The position numbers and the translations under genes were made by a program. A DNA stretch of 64,000 nucleotides from Ornithodoros turicata (Eukaryota > Arthropoda > Arachnida > Ixodida > Argasidae), in NCBI RefSeq assembly GCF_037126465.1, contig NC_088203.1, positions 97,898,668 to 97,962,667 of the forward strand, written 5' to 3'. How positions within the stretch are numbered: position 1 is the stretch's first letter; each line of letters starts with the position of its first letter. Below are positions 42,186 through 52,254 of the stretch, piece by piece. The notes beneath the pieces were generated by a model, which saw only the letters and a program-made list of their open reading frames with translations, was not told the origin of the DNA and did no database searches.

Positions 42186-44799
42186 TTTAAAATATAATCT
42201 TTGTGAAAGTAATTGAAATGAATAGATGCAAAGTGAAAGAAAAAAAATAATATGGAACACGACATAAAACAAAACGGTCGAAACTTATTCGCATGAAAGA
42301 AACTGCACGGTTTTATTGCGCAGCCTTTAACGCTTGCGTTAAAAAAAGAAAGAAAACAAAGAAGACAACGACAAGAAACTGAAGCTTCTTGGCCGTATAG
42401 CATTGCGCGTACGGTATTAATTGGGTCGGTAAACTCGTTTTTTCGAGAGTCTCCCCCAATGCAAATAAATTTTCTCTTATTAGATTGGGGCACTTTCTTT
42501 TGGCAACAGTGGACCGTTTAATCACATTAGGGAGGTCTAGTTCCCACTACGATAACACGCCGATTGATACGATCTCCTAAAAACACATACCACTCACGAG
42601 TCGGTGGGGTTGATTCTTAAAGCGCTTGTCCGCACGGACGGCACGTCACCGAGAAGGACCTCGCCGATTCGGAAAATCACGCGGGATGCCATCTGCCCGC
42701 ACATATCTTAACTTAATGTGAGTTAGGTTCCAGTTACATTATGCGCACGAAAGGCGTGCTACAACCATTTGTCTCAATGCTTGTGAAAGATGTAATGTTG
42801 CTGAATGTTTCTCCGCTCATTTCTGCGGCGACAGCTTGTGGTCAAAAATCGCCTGCTAAAGGATGCGCATATTCACTTAGGCTCAGGCGTCCGAAAGGGG
42901 GAAGTCACACACTGCGTTAAGTACCCTACGCCTCGTCAACAGTCCGATCTCGTTGCTTCAGAGCATCCGCTATGGTCCCCGTGGTTGTCGCCAAGCCATG
43001 ATTTCGGGAAGTTGCAGACCAGAATCGACCAAGCAGTGCACGCCGCGATTGAACGATGTTGAACATGATGGCAATTGATGCTCTGAGGCTGGAACACATC
43101 ATCACATCATCACCACATCAACATCACATCAACGCTACAACATCACATCAACACATCATCGGGAACGACGTTGTTTCTCTGGTTGTCGGCCATCTTGTCT
43201 GTAAGTGCACGTATGGTGGGCTAGAAATACGGGTGTGCTAATCGGCCTATCCAATGCATGAGGAAGGGGGGTCCCTGAAATGAAAGATAGATCGAGTCGT
43301 CGCTCGCAGCGAACCATGCGGACTCGCCACGAACTACAAAGGAAAACTAAGCCTCCGCCTGTGTCTCCGTGTAAGCAATAAAACATTTTTGATGTCGAAG
43401 CTTACTTCAGCGGCAACCGTTCCTTCTAGCCATTTTTTTAACTGTTCCTTCTGCTTGCATTTATGGTTGTCAATTAGGGGACAGTACGTCGAAGTCGTCA
43501 CGTGACAACGGCAGACGGGTGTGCCTCATGGCACACACCTGAACGTCTCAATGTGATAACACATGCCATGCTGTGGATGTTCGTTCGTCACCTTATCAGT
43601 AAAGCGCGTGGGCGTGTATATGCTTTGATTCCCAAGTTCGGTGAGCAAGAAAATAAATAAGAAAAAAACGCTACCTCGTCTACTTCTTGCTTCGACAGAC
43701 GTAAAATGAAGGGGTTCTCGTGGAATAATATTCCACTGGTGACAATATTTCTAACATTGCTCCTTCTGCTTTCTTCGAGAGCTTATGCACCATCGGTTTT
43801 ATCCATGCCTAGATAGTTGATTCAGCAATGGAAAAAAAAAGTATACAAGAAGACATCACGTAAATGTTTCTTGTCAAACTGCAATACTGCTCGAGAATCT
43901 TTGTCACAGTTTTGCGGCGTTTCTATGAAACCTGTCCGTCGTGCCGTAAGGCATAAGTCGCAAGACATGCCACTGTCGTCATATGGTACTGTGTTAATGC
44001 TTGATAGAATAGATTGCTGTATAGAGTTTCTTGTTTCGTCGGGCTGCCTCAGTTTCAAAAGCAAACAAATAAAAAAGCAGTGAAGGGCAGCCGCTGTGAT
44101 ACCTGCAACAAAAGAACTGATAACGAGTGACTCGTGTCCTTGTTTTTCCGTATCGCATCCCAAGCACTGACATTCGCACACCAGCGCTCTTGGGCAAGCT
44201 GTAGTGGAACATCACGTGACTTAGGAAAATCCGCCAGAGCGCGGCCCTATCGCGAACTTCAGCGTCCCTGGAGCATCCTTCATTTTTGGGTACTTGAAAA
44301 ACTTGCCGATTGGCACACCCGTATTTCTAGCCCACCATAGTGCACGCTCTGCACATGCTCCAGTTGAGTGGGAGCACGGAAGCAACAACAACAACATCGA
44401 TGAATGGATGATGATGATGATGTGGAGCACGGAAGCGCGCACGAAAGAAGTCCGATAAATTCGGAATGGGCGGGATTCCTATATTTTTCGTAGACGACAG
44501 AGAGCTCCGACTCAGCTTACGCATGCGCACTTTGCGGAATGCTGAGAGAGCGTGTTATCGGAGGAGCAGAAGTGGCCAACTAAACTTCCGCATTATTCGA
44601 GTTTGAACAAAGGGAGAAGAACATTTTCAAAGTGTGTACCAGCAAATGTACCACTTCACCGCAGGTCGCCTGGGAATGCAGGATGCACGTCAACTATATT
44701 GATTTTTGCTGCTTGCGCTCGCGTACCGTTGATCTTGAAGATATTAAAGAGTTTTAGTATACCGCACGCTGATTACTTGCTACTGCGAACCGGATCCAG
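42186..44799. other. Unassigned DNA with a short inverted pair
   Basis: GTGCACGTATGGTGGGCTAG with AAATACGGGTGTGCTAATCGGC (43203-43244) faces its inverse at 44303-44345. An AC/CATCA-rich stretch lies at 43095-43160 and a (GAT)n at 44408-44424. Frames of 85-119 codons show no motif, and no gene is recognised. Confidence 0.45.
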
Positions 44800-44975
44800 G
44801 ACAATTGCTCACTAGACAATGAACAATTGCTCCTCACTCCAGGAGCTCAAGGCGTATGTTTGCTCACCAACCGTATCATCCAACTGCTACGTTGTTTCTT
44901 TATTTGTCCTTTTTCGTAGCATATCGGGATATAGCAGCGCAATTGTTTCCATAAATACATTTCGTTCTTAGAAAT
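44800..44975 (-). repeat. Dispersed repeat, inverted partner of 40111-40290
   Basis: Reverse complement of the block at 40111-40290: CATCCAACTGCTACGTTG, ATTTGTCCTTTTTCGTAGC and CCATAAATACATTTCGTTC. Confidence 0.8.
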
Positions 44976-45109
44976 TAATGAATATCAAAGAAAAAAAAAA
45001 TAGAACTCCTCTAATAGACAGTTCCAGGTATGCGCACTTTGCGCACACGGAAGAGGTACAGTCATTCCCATTTATTTGCCCATTTATAGCCCATTTATTG
45101 CAAAGCTGC

Positions 45110-45255
45110 GAAATTCATTGATGACAGAAATTCAGTAGGACAGCTGTCACTGCTAGAAGTTGTGACGCATAAAATTGCACTTGACAAACGTCCAAAACAA
45201 AACGGTATTGATCGCTTTTTCGTTTCAGTAAAGTACACCTTTAGGACTCAAATAT
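45110..45255 (-). repeat. Dispersed repeat, inverted partner of 42045-42185
   Basis: TTCATTGATGACAGAAATTC, AGTAGGACAGCTGTCACTGC and CCAAAACAAAACGGTATTG pair with 42045-42185. Confidence 0.75.
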
Positions 45256-45319
45256 AAGTTTCCGTTTTAAAGTTTCAATGTACTCAAATGTAAGTTTGTA
45301 GATCTGCAGTGTAGTATAT

Positions 45320-45623
45320 TGTCACGAAGCGAAATGGGCCGGCGAGTCGTCGAATAAACAGCAAACGGTTTATTAAACTACTTGGTAGCAAAAGCACAAG
45401 AGTGATAGCTCTCTGGACACAACTGAGTCCAAAGGAATGAATGCTGCAGCCTGGAGCGCACAAGCATTTAAGCGTCGGGCCGAAAAGTCTAGAAACAGCT
45501 CGTGCGTTTGTCAGAGAGCAGGCGATGTGTCTGGAAGCTTCTTGCCTCTTCTTGAGCACGCGCCGGGATGAGATGTACCGTTTCGTGCCTGACCTGGATG
45601 TTTCTCGAAGATGATTTGTGGCA
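45320..45623 (-). mobile_element. Solo LTR candidate
   Basis: Begins TGTCACGAAGCG and ends TTTGTGGCA, so it is bounded by TG..CA with TGYCAC as short inverted ends. It is flanked by ATAT at 45316-45319 and 45624-45627. On the minus strand a polyadenylation signal (TTTAATAAACCG) lies near the 3' end, followed by GTTTATTCGACGACTCGCCGG. Size (304 bp) and signals fit an LTR left by recombination. No internal domain is adjacent. A Gypsy-type origin is a guess. Confidence 0.7.
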
Positions 45624-45878
45624 ATATTGTTTTCCCGCTCTATTGATTGAGTGCCCGTTAGAATGTGAGGGATCCGGCTGTGATTTCTTTTGATTGCTGT
45701 GAGGATTTTGATTCAGAGTGTGTAATAACTATATAATTCTTGCAATGGAGCAGGTGACACCCATGGTGGGTTGCTGAACGCTCCAAGGTTTACTTTATTT
45801 TACTAATTTATTAACTAACTAACTAACGAACTAACTTGCGTTGTAAGGGCACTGCTAGCTGGGCGCAAACCTACTGTA

Positions 45879-46127
45879 CACTCTTAAAAATGAACTTCAC
45901 CGCACAGCACGCTCCTAGCCAACCATTATCTCGAATGATATCGTTATCTGACCTGATTCGCTGAAAACGAGGGGCGTACGCCTTTTTTGTGACAATTATG
46001 AACAGCATAAGTGTCACAAAAAAGGCGTACGCCTCCGGTTTCCAACAAATCCGTGCAGATAACGATATCATTCGAGATTATGATTGGCTAGGAGCATGCT
46101 ATGCGGTGAAACTCATTTTTAAGAGTG
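45879..46127. mobile_element. Foldback MITE, intact, TA TSD
   Basis: CACTCTTAAAAATGAACTTC and its inverse bound 249 bp flanked by TA on both sides (45877-45878, 46128-46129). The arms pair through GCACGCTCCTAGCCAACC and GGCGTACGCCTTTTTTGTGAC to the loop AATTATGAACAGCATAAG. It interrupts a dispersed repeat whose uninterrupted version is at 50870, defining an empty site. Confidence 0.93.
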
Positions 46128-46129
46128 TA

Positions 46130-46665
46130 CTTTCCTGAACGATACCTTCCGAGATTCGTATTCATTCAGAATTCCTACAACAGTTCGTTGTTCTGTCTTT
46201 TTTTTTTTTTTTTAATGGGGGATAACATGGAAAGGCGCTTAATTCGTGGACGTATTAGGTGTAATAATATTCTAGTGTAGTGATGTTTTAATAGGCGTGA
46301 TAATGTTCTGCGATTTCTGCAGTAACTTTATTGTAGTAATCATTATGATTTGTAAATCGCATGGCTCTCATAAAAGCTGCGCTATAATTTCCTTCCTTCA
46401 TTCTGTTTTTCGAACAAATCCTGAGGAATGATAGCGTGAGTCCACCTCGCGGCAGCACGGCCTCTTCTGTTGCTCCCCTAATGAGGTGGAACTCGTATCG
46501 TGGCTTGCGAAGTCAGTAATACTGCGGCGCCTCGTTGTAGTAATTAACCCATGTACGACGTACAGTTCTGTTGCTCCATTAATGAGGTGGAAGTAGTGTC
46601 GTGCCCTGCGTAGTGAGTAACACCGCGATGCCTCGTTGTAGTAATTTTACCCATGTACGATGTAT
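46130..46665. repeat. Dispersed repeat with internal tandem duplication
   Basis: 46130-46255 matches 50870-51030 and 46320-46540 matches 50150-50530. A unit of about 100 bp with TTGCTCCxxTAATGAGGTGG and GCCTCGTTGTAGTAATT is tandemly duplicated at 46457-46560 and 46561-46660. No ORF. Confidence 0.8.
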
Positions 46666-46855
46666 TAATAATGTACGTTTTAGTAATTAACTCATTACGA
46701 TGTACTAAAGCTCTCTACCATAGCGAAGCAGAAACGATATGCCAGCCAATTGGTGGTGAGTGGTTGAGGTTATTAGGCCAAGGACATTCATATGGCTTCC
46801 AAATGGAAGAAAGCAGCAAACGAAGTACAGATGCGCAGTATGCATAGTCCACGTG

Positions 46856-46856
46856 C

Positions 46857-46889
<33 letters not shown>

Positions 46890-46947
46890 GCGTGTGCGTG
46901 TGCGTGCGCGTGTGCGTGCGCGTGTGCGTGTGTGTGTGTGTGTGTGT
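46856..46947. repeat. (GT)n microsatellite with GC interruptions
   Basis: About 92 bp of alternating purine-pyrimidine GT/GC, a potential Z-DNA former. Confidence 0.95.
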
Positions 46948-47417
46948 TTTTTACTATATAAAGCGGTAGGTTCTTAGCGCCCGCCAACTTCGACCGTCGT
47001 GTAGGTTCACCAGTAACAGTTGCCGAGAGACAAGAAGACGGAAGAACTCATAATGGCACCAAAACGAATACACACTGGCCAAAGTATGTCTAGACAGGTA
47101 GTCAAACGCCCACAGGCCCCTGCGTCTTCAGAATGACGGCATGATAGAGACCGTCAGCGCCATCCATCCGTTCATAATAATTGGGTGTTTACGTCGCGAG
47201 ACAAGTGAGCATCCATCCGTTGAGCGAGCTACTACGATTGTAGATAAATGACGTCAGAGATAATGTCCGCAGTGTGAATAATAAGCAATGATTAATTAGC
47301 CATGGCGCATTTACTTTGGCGCACTTTGTTCGCGTCGAGACAAATGTTGGTACAGTTACCTGTGAAGTCGGCCGATATAGCGACTAACCCGGTCCACCCC
47401 ACACCCTCTCGGAGACC
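46948..47417. other. Unassigned DNA
   Basis: GTTGGTACAGTTACCTGTGAAGTCGGCCGATA near 47344 contains a few bases like the SINE central block; otherwise nothing recognised. Confidence 0.4.
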
Positions 47418-47419
47418 TG

Positions 47420-47668
47420 CACTCTTAAAAATGAACTTTCCCGCATAGCACGCTCTGCGCCTGCCATTGCCACGAATGATATCGTTATCTGCCCTGATTT
47501 GTTGAAAACGGGAGGCGTACGCCTTTTCTGTGACAATTATGAACAGCATAAGTGTCACAAAAACGGCGTACGCCTCCCGTTTTCAACAAATCAGGGCAGA
47601 TAACGATATCATTCGAGATGATGGTTGGCTAGGAGCGTGCTATGCGGTAAAGTTCATTTTTAAGAGTG
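47420..47668. mobile_element. Foldback MITE, best-preserved copy, TG TSD
   Basis: Arms of about 110 bp pair almost throughout, from CACTCTTAAAAATGAACTTT to the loop AATTATGAACAGCATAAG. Flanks are TG on both sides (47418-47419, 47669-47670). Short frames in the arms are by-products of the hairpin, not genes. Confidence 0.93.
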
Positions 47669-47783
47669 TGGACCAACCTGTGGCCACCACCTACTGGGGA
47701 AATGACGAAATTATCTCAGCCGTCAAGATAGTCACTCTCAAAGTCGACAAGATAGAACACGCGTCAGCCGACGCCCGGACGGG

Positions 47784-48457
47784 CAGTGGTTAAATGCATT
47801 GTAATTAAAATACTATTTAAAATAAAAATACATGTATTTATATTTTCTACTTAAATACAGACTTGGAAAATGTATTTATAATTATATTTAAATACACATT
47901 TTTGAGTATTTATTCTTGTAAATACTTTATAAATGACTCCTAAATACATTTGACCTTTCGGGAAGAAGGACGAGTTTGGGGTGCAGTTATGCATTTTTTT
48001 GCGCTAGCATGCGCATGCGACAAACCATTTTAGATGGCAAGTTCTTCACCGTTGTTGCGGACAACGGTCGCGACTATCCAATTACATTGTTGTACGAAGC
48101 ATCTTCGTCAAATTTAATACGAGCATTTCTTCATCGGCACCTGTGGAGATTCTGTTCTCCTTTACGAATCTAATTGTGGGGCCGAACAGGAGATGCCTAA
48201 AGACGCAGTCTCCGAGAAACTTCTAATAGTAAAATCGCCAGTATAATCTAAGAAGTAACTGCTATTGTTCGTGTCTGATTTGTTCTTATGATCATTGTTA
48301 TTTCTGTAATTCCAGGTGACATTTTCCTCACAGTATTTATGGTAGTAGTTACGGTATTTAAATACTGTATTTATATTTTGTATTTAGATACTTCTTTCAA
48401 CAAAGTGTTTTGTATTTATATTTAAATACTCAAAAGATATATTTATGCCCATCCCTG
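47784..48457. mobile_element. hAT-like element with TATTTAAATAC words
   Basis: CAGTGGTTAAATGCATTG on the left and TATGCCCATCCCTG on the right are degenerate inverted ends. Subterminal AAATACATTTAAATA words fill 47800-47945 and 48350-48445. No TSD found and no ORF. Confidence 0.6.
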
Positions 48458-48659
48458 CAGCCTAGCTACCCTCGCTGCTGCAAACGAAGTTGGCGATGTT
48501 TGCGTCGTACACATTGAGGGGGGGGGGGGAGGCGCCGGCTCGGGAGGGGGAGTGGTAAAACAAGAGAAGGGAAATGCATGCAGTCCCTCTTGCTCAGAGA
48601 CATAATGCAAAAAAATTCACTGGCGATATAGCGGTAAATGCGAGAGAAATGCGTTAGCA

Positions 48660-48790
48660 TTAACCGCCTTTTGCGGTCCATACTTGACTTCCGGGTATCC
48701 ACTTCCGGTTCAAACCCAACTTCCGGTTGCCCACTTCTAGTCTAAACCCAACTTCTCGTTGTCCACATCCAGTCTATACATGAAAGATGA
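48660..48790. repeat. ACTTCCGGTTG-type minisatellite, degenerate
   Basis: Iterated CCACTTCCGGTTCAAACCCA-like units of about 25-27 bp, decaying to the right. The same ACTTCCGG word reappears at 49004-49032 beyond the tRNA-like sequence. Confidence 0.65.
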
Positions 48791-48879
48791 CGTTGAACAT
48801 GAAAGAACGTATGATGACGCAAGATGACGCAAAGAAGGCAAGGGTGATGACGCACCCTTGGAAGTCGCTGAGAAGGCGT

Positions 48880-48951
48880 GTTAGCTTAGCTCAATTGGTA
48901 GAGCCCTGGACCGGCAATCCAGAAGATGTGGGTTCGAGTCCTACAGCTGGC
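48880..48951 (+). pseudogene. tRNA-like cloverleaf (tRNA-derived repeat)
   Basis: All arms can be drawn: acceptor GTTAGCT/AGCTGGC (two G-U pairs), D arm GCTC-loop-GAGC, anticodon stem CTGGA/TCCAG with loop CCGGCAA, and T arm GTGGG-TTCGAGT-CCTAC. Box A TAGCTCAATTGG and box B GGGTTCGAGTCC are intact. The loop would put GGC (Ala) at 34-36, but position 33 is C where functional tRNAs have U, and no CCA is encoded. Flanks extend the acceptor stem. I read it as a repeat-borne tRNA relic rather than a working gene. Confidence 0.7.
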
Positions 48952-49069
48952 TAACCTTTTCAGTGACTTTCATCTTTCACCAGTCTGTACTTTACTGCTG
49001 TATGCACTTCCGGGCCAACCTGACTTCCGGCTCCACCTCCAGCCAACGCTTGATTCCCCGTTTGACACT

Positions 49070-49490
49070 TTCAATTACTATATGTAAGTCCATTTAATTG
49101 ACCTTTAATTAGCCTTAATTACTTTCAATTACCCTGTAATTACCCCTTAATCCCCTTAGATAACCGCAGGTTACATGAGGAAACCTTGAATTCCCTTAAT
49201 TACATTTAACTATGTTTACTTGCCTTAATTACTCTAAATTCCCTTTAACGTTAATTACCTTTAATTACCACCGGTATAACCTGCGTTTACCTTCGGTATT
49301 CTTTAATTTCATTTCATCTTTCTCTTAATTACGTTTATCTTACATTCATTACCTTGGAGCTCAACTTTCTTGTTTTAATTGTCTTTAACTACCTCTAATT
49401 ACCTTCCGTTACTCTTATCTCTTACTCTTAATTACCTTCGACTGCTTCAATTTCAAATCATTTGCCTCCTATTACATTTACCCTCTTATA
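49070..49490. repeat. Degenerate TTAATTACC array
   Basis: Words such as CTTTAATTAC and CCTTAATTAC recur every 10-20 bp over about 400 bp without a fixed longer period. No ORF. Confidence 0.75.
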
Positions 49491-49540
49491 TCCCCTTTGC
49501 ATGTCCACTTATACCGATGTCTCGGTGAGGCTTCACCATC

Positions 49541-49560
49541 TCACACACACACACACACAT
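49541..49560. repeat. (AC)n microsatellite
   Basis: Short CA run. Confidence 0.85.
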
Positions 49561-49689
49561 ACATACAGCTTTTTCCATTTTGACACCCCTAAAGCTGACG
49601 CATTAAATGGGAAAAAGAAACAAAGAAGCATGAGCATCCCTCAGTGGCCTTCATTGGGATGCTCTCTTTACCACGGTAACCGTCTGGAT

Positions 49690-50090
49690 GATTGGCGAAG
49701 GTACCCCAGCCATGCGTTGTAGAAGTAGATTACACGGATTCCCCAGCCCTCATCGTGTTGGTGTACGTTACATCGGGATCCACTCAAGGCAAGATCAAGA
49801 GGTTCCTCCTAGCCAAACTCTTCAATTACTCTGCAAGCAACGCCTTCATAGAAAACTTGAGGGAACCTCTCGAACGAACAACGTACACATGATTGTCACG
49901 GGACACTTCAATACGGACATTAAGCAGCCCCAGAACAGAACCACCGGTTCGCAGGCTTCATGAAGAAAATCTTCGATTTGCATCTAGCCAGTGACGATAA
50001 AATTCCAACAAATCGTACGGGAATTACTAGTGATTTTCAGGTACGTCATCTACCTCTGTCTCCAGAGGCCTCTACTGTCCACCGTCGGAG
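49690..50090 (+). pseudogene. LINE APE-type endonuclease fragment
   Basis: Successive frames give VYVTSGSTQGKIKRFLLAK, MIVTGHFNTDIKQP (the xxGDFNxD motif with D replaced by H) and FAGFMKKIFDLHLASDDK followed by PTNRTGITSDF, in the order of LINE endonuclease domains. A frameshift lies near 49940. The catalytic substitution, frame break and missing neighbours show a dead fragment. The enzyme would nick target DNA to start reverse transcription. Confidence 0.6.
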
Positions 50091-50149
50091 GATGCCCACG
50101 ATGAGCTCATAAATGGTATCGCATTTCAATGACATTCTGCACAGCGGTA

Positions 50150-50530
50150 CCCACCGTCATTTTATTGTAGTAATCATTGTGATTCTAAATCGCATAGCTC
50201 ACTTAACTTCTGCGCTATAATTCATGAGCCTCATGTTTTTCATCGTCATCCATGTAGTATACACACACACATACATTGGATGGTGATGGGGTGGGCGATT
50301 CACCGCCGCTGAGGCGGTACACTGCCCTACTTCGCGTTTCATGTAGTAGTAGTTGTCGTTGCGCTATAATTTCCATTCTTCACTGTGTTTTTCGAATAGA
50401 TCCCGAGAAATGATAGCGCTATAGTCTTCCTCGCGGTATCGCGGCTTGTGCCATTGCTCCCTTAATGAGGTGGAAGTAGTATTGTGCCCTGTACAGTGAG
50501 TAACACTGCCTCGTTGTATGAATTAACCCA
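50150..50530. repeat. Dispersed repeat, block B
   Basis: TTATTGTAGTAATCATTGTG, GCGCTATAATTTCCATTC and CTTAATGAGGTGGAAGTAG match 46320-46660. An AC-rich insertion lies at about 50260-50335. Confidence 0.75.
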
Positions 50531-50869
50531 CCGCATACACCCACCCTATCATCTTACTGCAGTGTACGAATATTTTTATAGTTGCACATATTACAAAAAC
50601 GATACAAATCCTCTCATACTGAACGATTCATGATCATGCAACGAGCTACCTGCCCGCACAGTGCTGAAAAGTCCACTTCCATCCACTGGCTCGCTCTGTA
50701 ATATTAGAGAGATGTTAGACTTCACAGCGCATGCAGCGCCCTATAGTTACCGGGAGGAATGATTTACAAGACGCAGGAAAAACGCCATTCTCTACTTATG
50801 CATGCATTGAGGCTGCGACGAGTACGGTGTTTCGTGGGGTACGTTATACTTAGCTACTTTTGCACAGAC

Positions 50870-51030
50870 CTACTGTGCTTTACTGAATGATACCTTCCGA
50901 AATTCGTATTCATTCAGAATTCCTACACAAACGACGTTGTTCTCTCCTAAGGGGTGCGAACACTTTTTGTTTTTACGACTTATGGAGAACAGAAATGGAA
51001 GGTGCTTAATTCGTGGGCGTAATAGAGCAA
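50870..51030. repeat. Dispersed repeat, block A (MITE-free)
   Basis: CCTACTGTGCTTTACTGAATG and GATACCTTCCGAAATTCG, ATTCATTCAGAATTCCTAC and GTGCTTAATTCGTGGGCG match 45870-46255 without the MITE. Here block A lies after block B, the reverse of the 46-kb locus. Confidence 0.8.
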
Positions 51031-51044
51031 TAGTTTTTGTGCGG

Positions 51045-52112
51045 AGCGCCATCAGGAAACCTATCGGGAAAACTTTTTTTTTTTTACGGATAGTTCATTA
51101 GCCATGCAGCGCACGCTCAATAATTGGCTGAAAATAAAAATCAATTCCCCGCAAATGACAACTCTCAAAGTACGCGTGAGACGGTATCGCGACATCTACT
51201 AAAACTACACGACTGGGGATCTTGAGTACATGCCTCTCCGAAAAAAAAAAAAAAAAAAGAACATCGGGTCTAGTCATTTTTGCGAGTAATTAACTGTTTT
51301 GGATTACATATTTGTCTCGCGTAGGAGTGCCAAGCACAGCGCTATCCGCCTCGCAATTACTTGTTCCTCCTGATGTTGGGCAACAGGGTGTGCTGACAGA
51401 AAAGTATCAGCCTGAAGACCCAGTTCGCCATTCGTTGGAGTATGATCCCATCTCCTGGCAGTACTGACACGGCGCAACGTTCAAAGGCTTGTATTAACCT
51501 CAATCCGAAGTTGCCCCAATGAAAATCAGAAGGCGTATCATAGTCCCATGTGCGATAAGCTGCGATTCATGCTACCCATAGCGGTGCGATGTGCAAAGTC
51601 AGGTGCTGACAGGTCGGGTTGATCAAGACCAGTTACACTGTGTACACACCGTAGCGATAAAGACAAGCCCTGCTTTAACTGCATTGTACAGCCTGGAACT
51701 TCTTGGTATGGCGATAAGAAAACGCTTTCACGCCTGCGAGAGGGAGAGGCGGATATGGGCTGTGAAATGGTTTCTTTTTGCTCCAACGCGAGTGTAATCC
51801 CAAACCAATTAATCACTCGCAAAAATGACAATACCTCATGACTTTTTTACCTTTTTTTCTCGGAGAGGTGTGTACTCAAGATCTCCAATGGTGTAGCACA
51901 TGTCGCGATGCTTTGAAAGTTGTCATTTTCGGGGAATTCTTTTTTATTTTCAGCGAAATAATGAGTGTGTATCGATTTGACGCTGCATGGCTAATGGGCG
52001 ATGAGCCAGATATGCTTACACACACACACACACACGCACACACAAATGAAAACTTAACCGAAAGGTGGCGCCGTTCTCAAATTATTCGCGGCCTCGGTGA
52101 TTTATCTGAGAC
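51045..52112. mobile_element. Giant foldback, arms of about 500 bp
   Basis: Nested inverted matches: CATTAGCCATGCAGCGC (51098) with GCTGCATGGCTAATG (51983); AATTCCCCGCAAATGACAAC with GTTGTCATTTTCGGGGAATT; GATCTTGAGTACATGCCTC with GAGGTGTGTACTCAAGATC; CATTTTTGCGAGTAATTAA with TTAATCACTCGCAAAAATG; and TCCGCCTCGC with GAGGCGGA further in. The right end approaches ACACCCTGTATAC (52108-52121). A 97-codon minus frame inside has no motif. Confidence 0.82.
52017..52045. repeat. (AC)n microsatellite
   Basis: CA run inside the right arm of the foldback; absent from the left arm. Confidence 0.85.
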
Positions 52113-52254
52113 ACCCTGTATACACAATGAGAATTAGCCGAGGCCTATTTGAACCGAATATATCCTGGACTTCTTTTCAACGCTACTTTCAAGGCTTCCC
52201 ACTGTGAGAGTAGAGTTTCCCCAAAGAAGATATTGTGGGCGAAATGTATGTCAG

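Noticed and set aside
43095..43160. CRISPR-like short repeats (CACATCA words)
   Set aside because: Irregular microsatellite with no constant repeat-spacer structure, in a eukaryotic context.
46715..46987. His/Thr- and Cys/Val-repeat frames over the GT run
   Set aside because: Microsatellite translation artefacts.
45871..47793. Short frames at 46071-45871, 47558-47292 and 47530-47793 with similar peptides (AYASRFQQIRADNDIIR-like)
   Set aside because: They lie in the arms of the foldback MITE and recur because the MITE recurs; they appear on both strands of the hairpin.
48880..48951. Functional alanine tRNA gene
   Set aside because: C at position 33, an extended flank-encoded stem and a repeat context argue for a tRNA-derived repeat.
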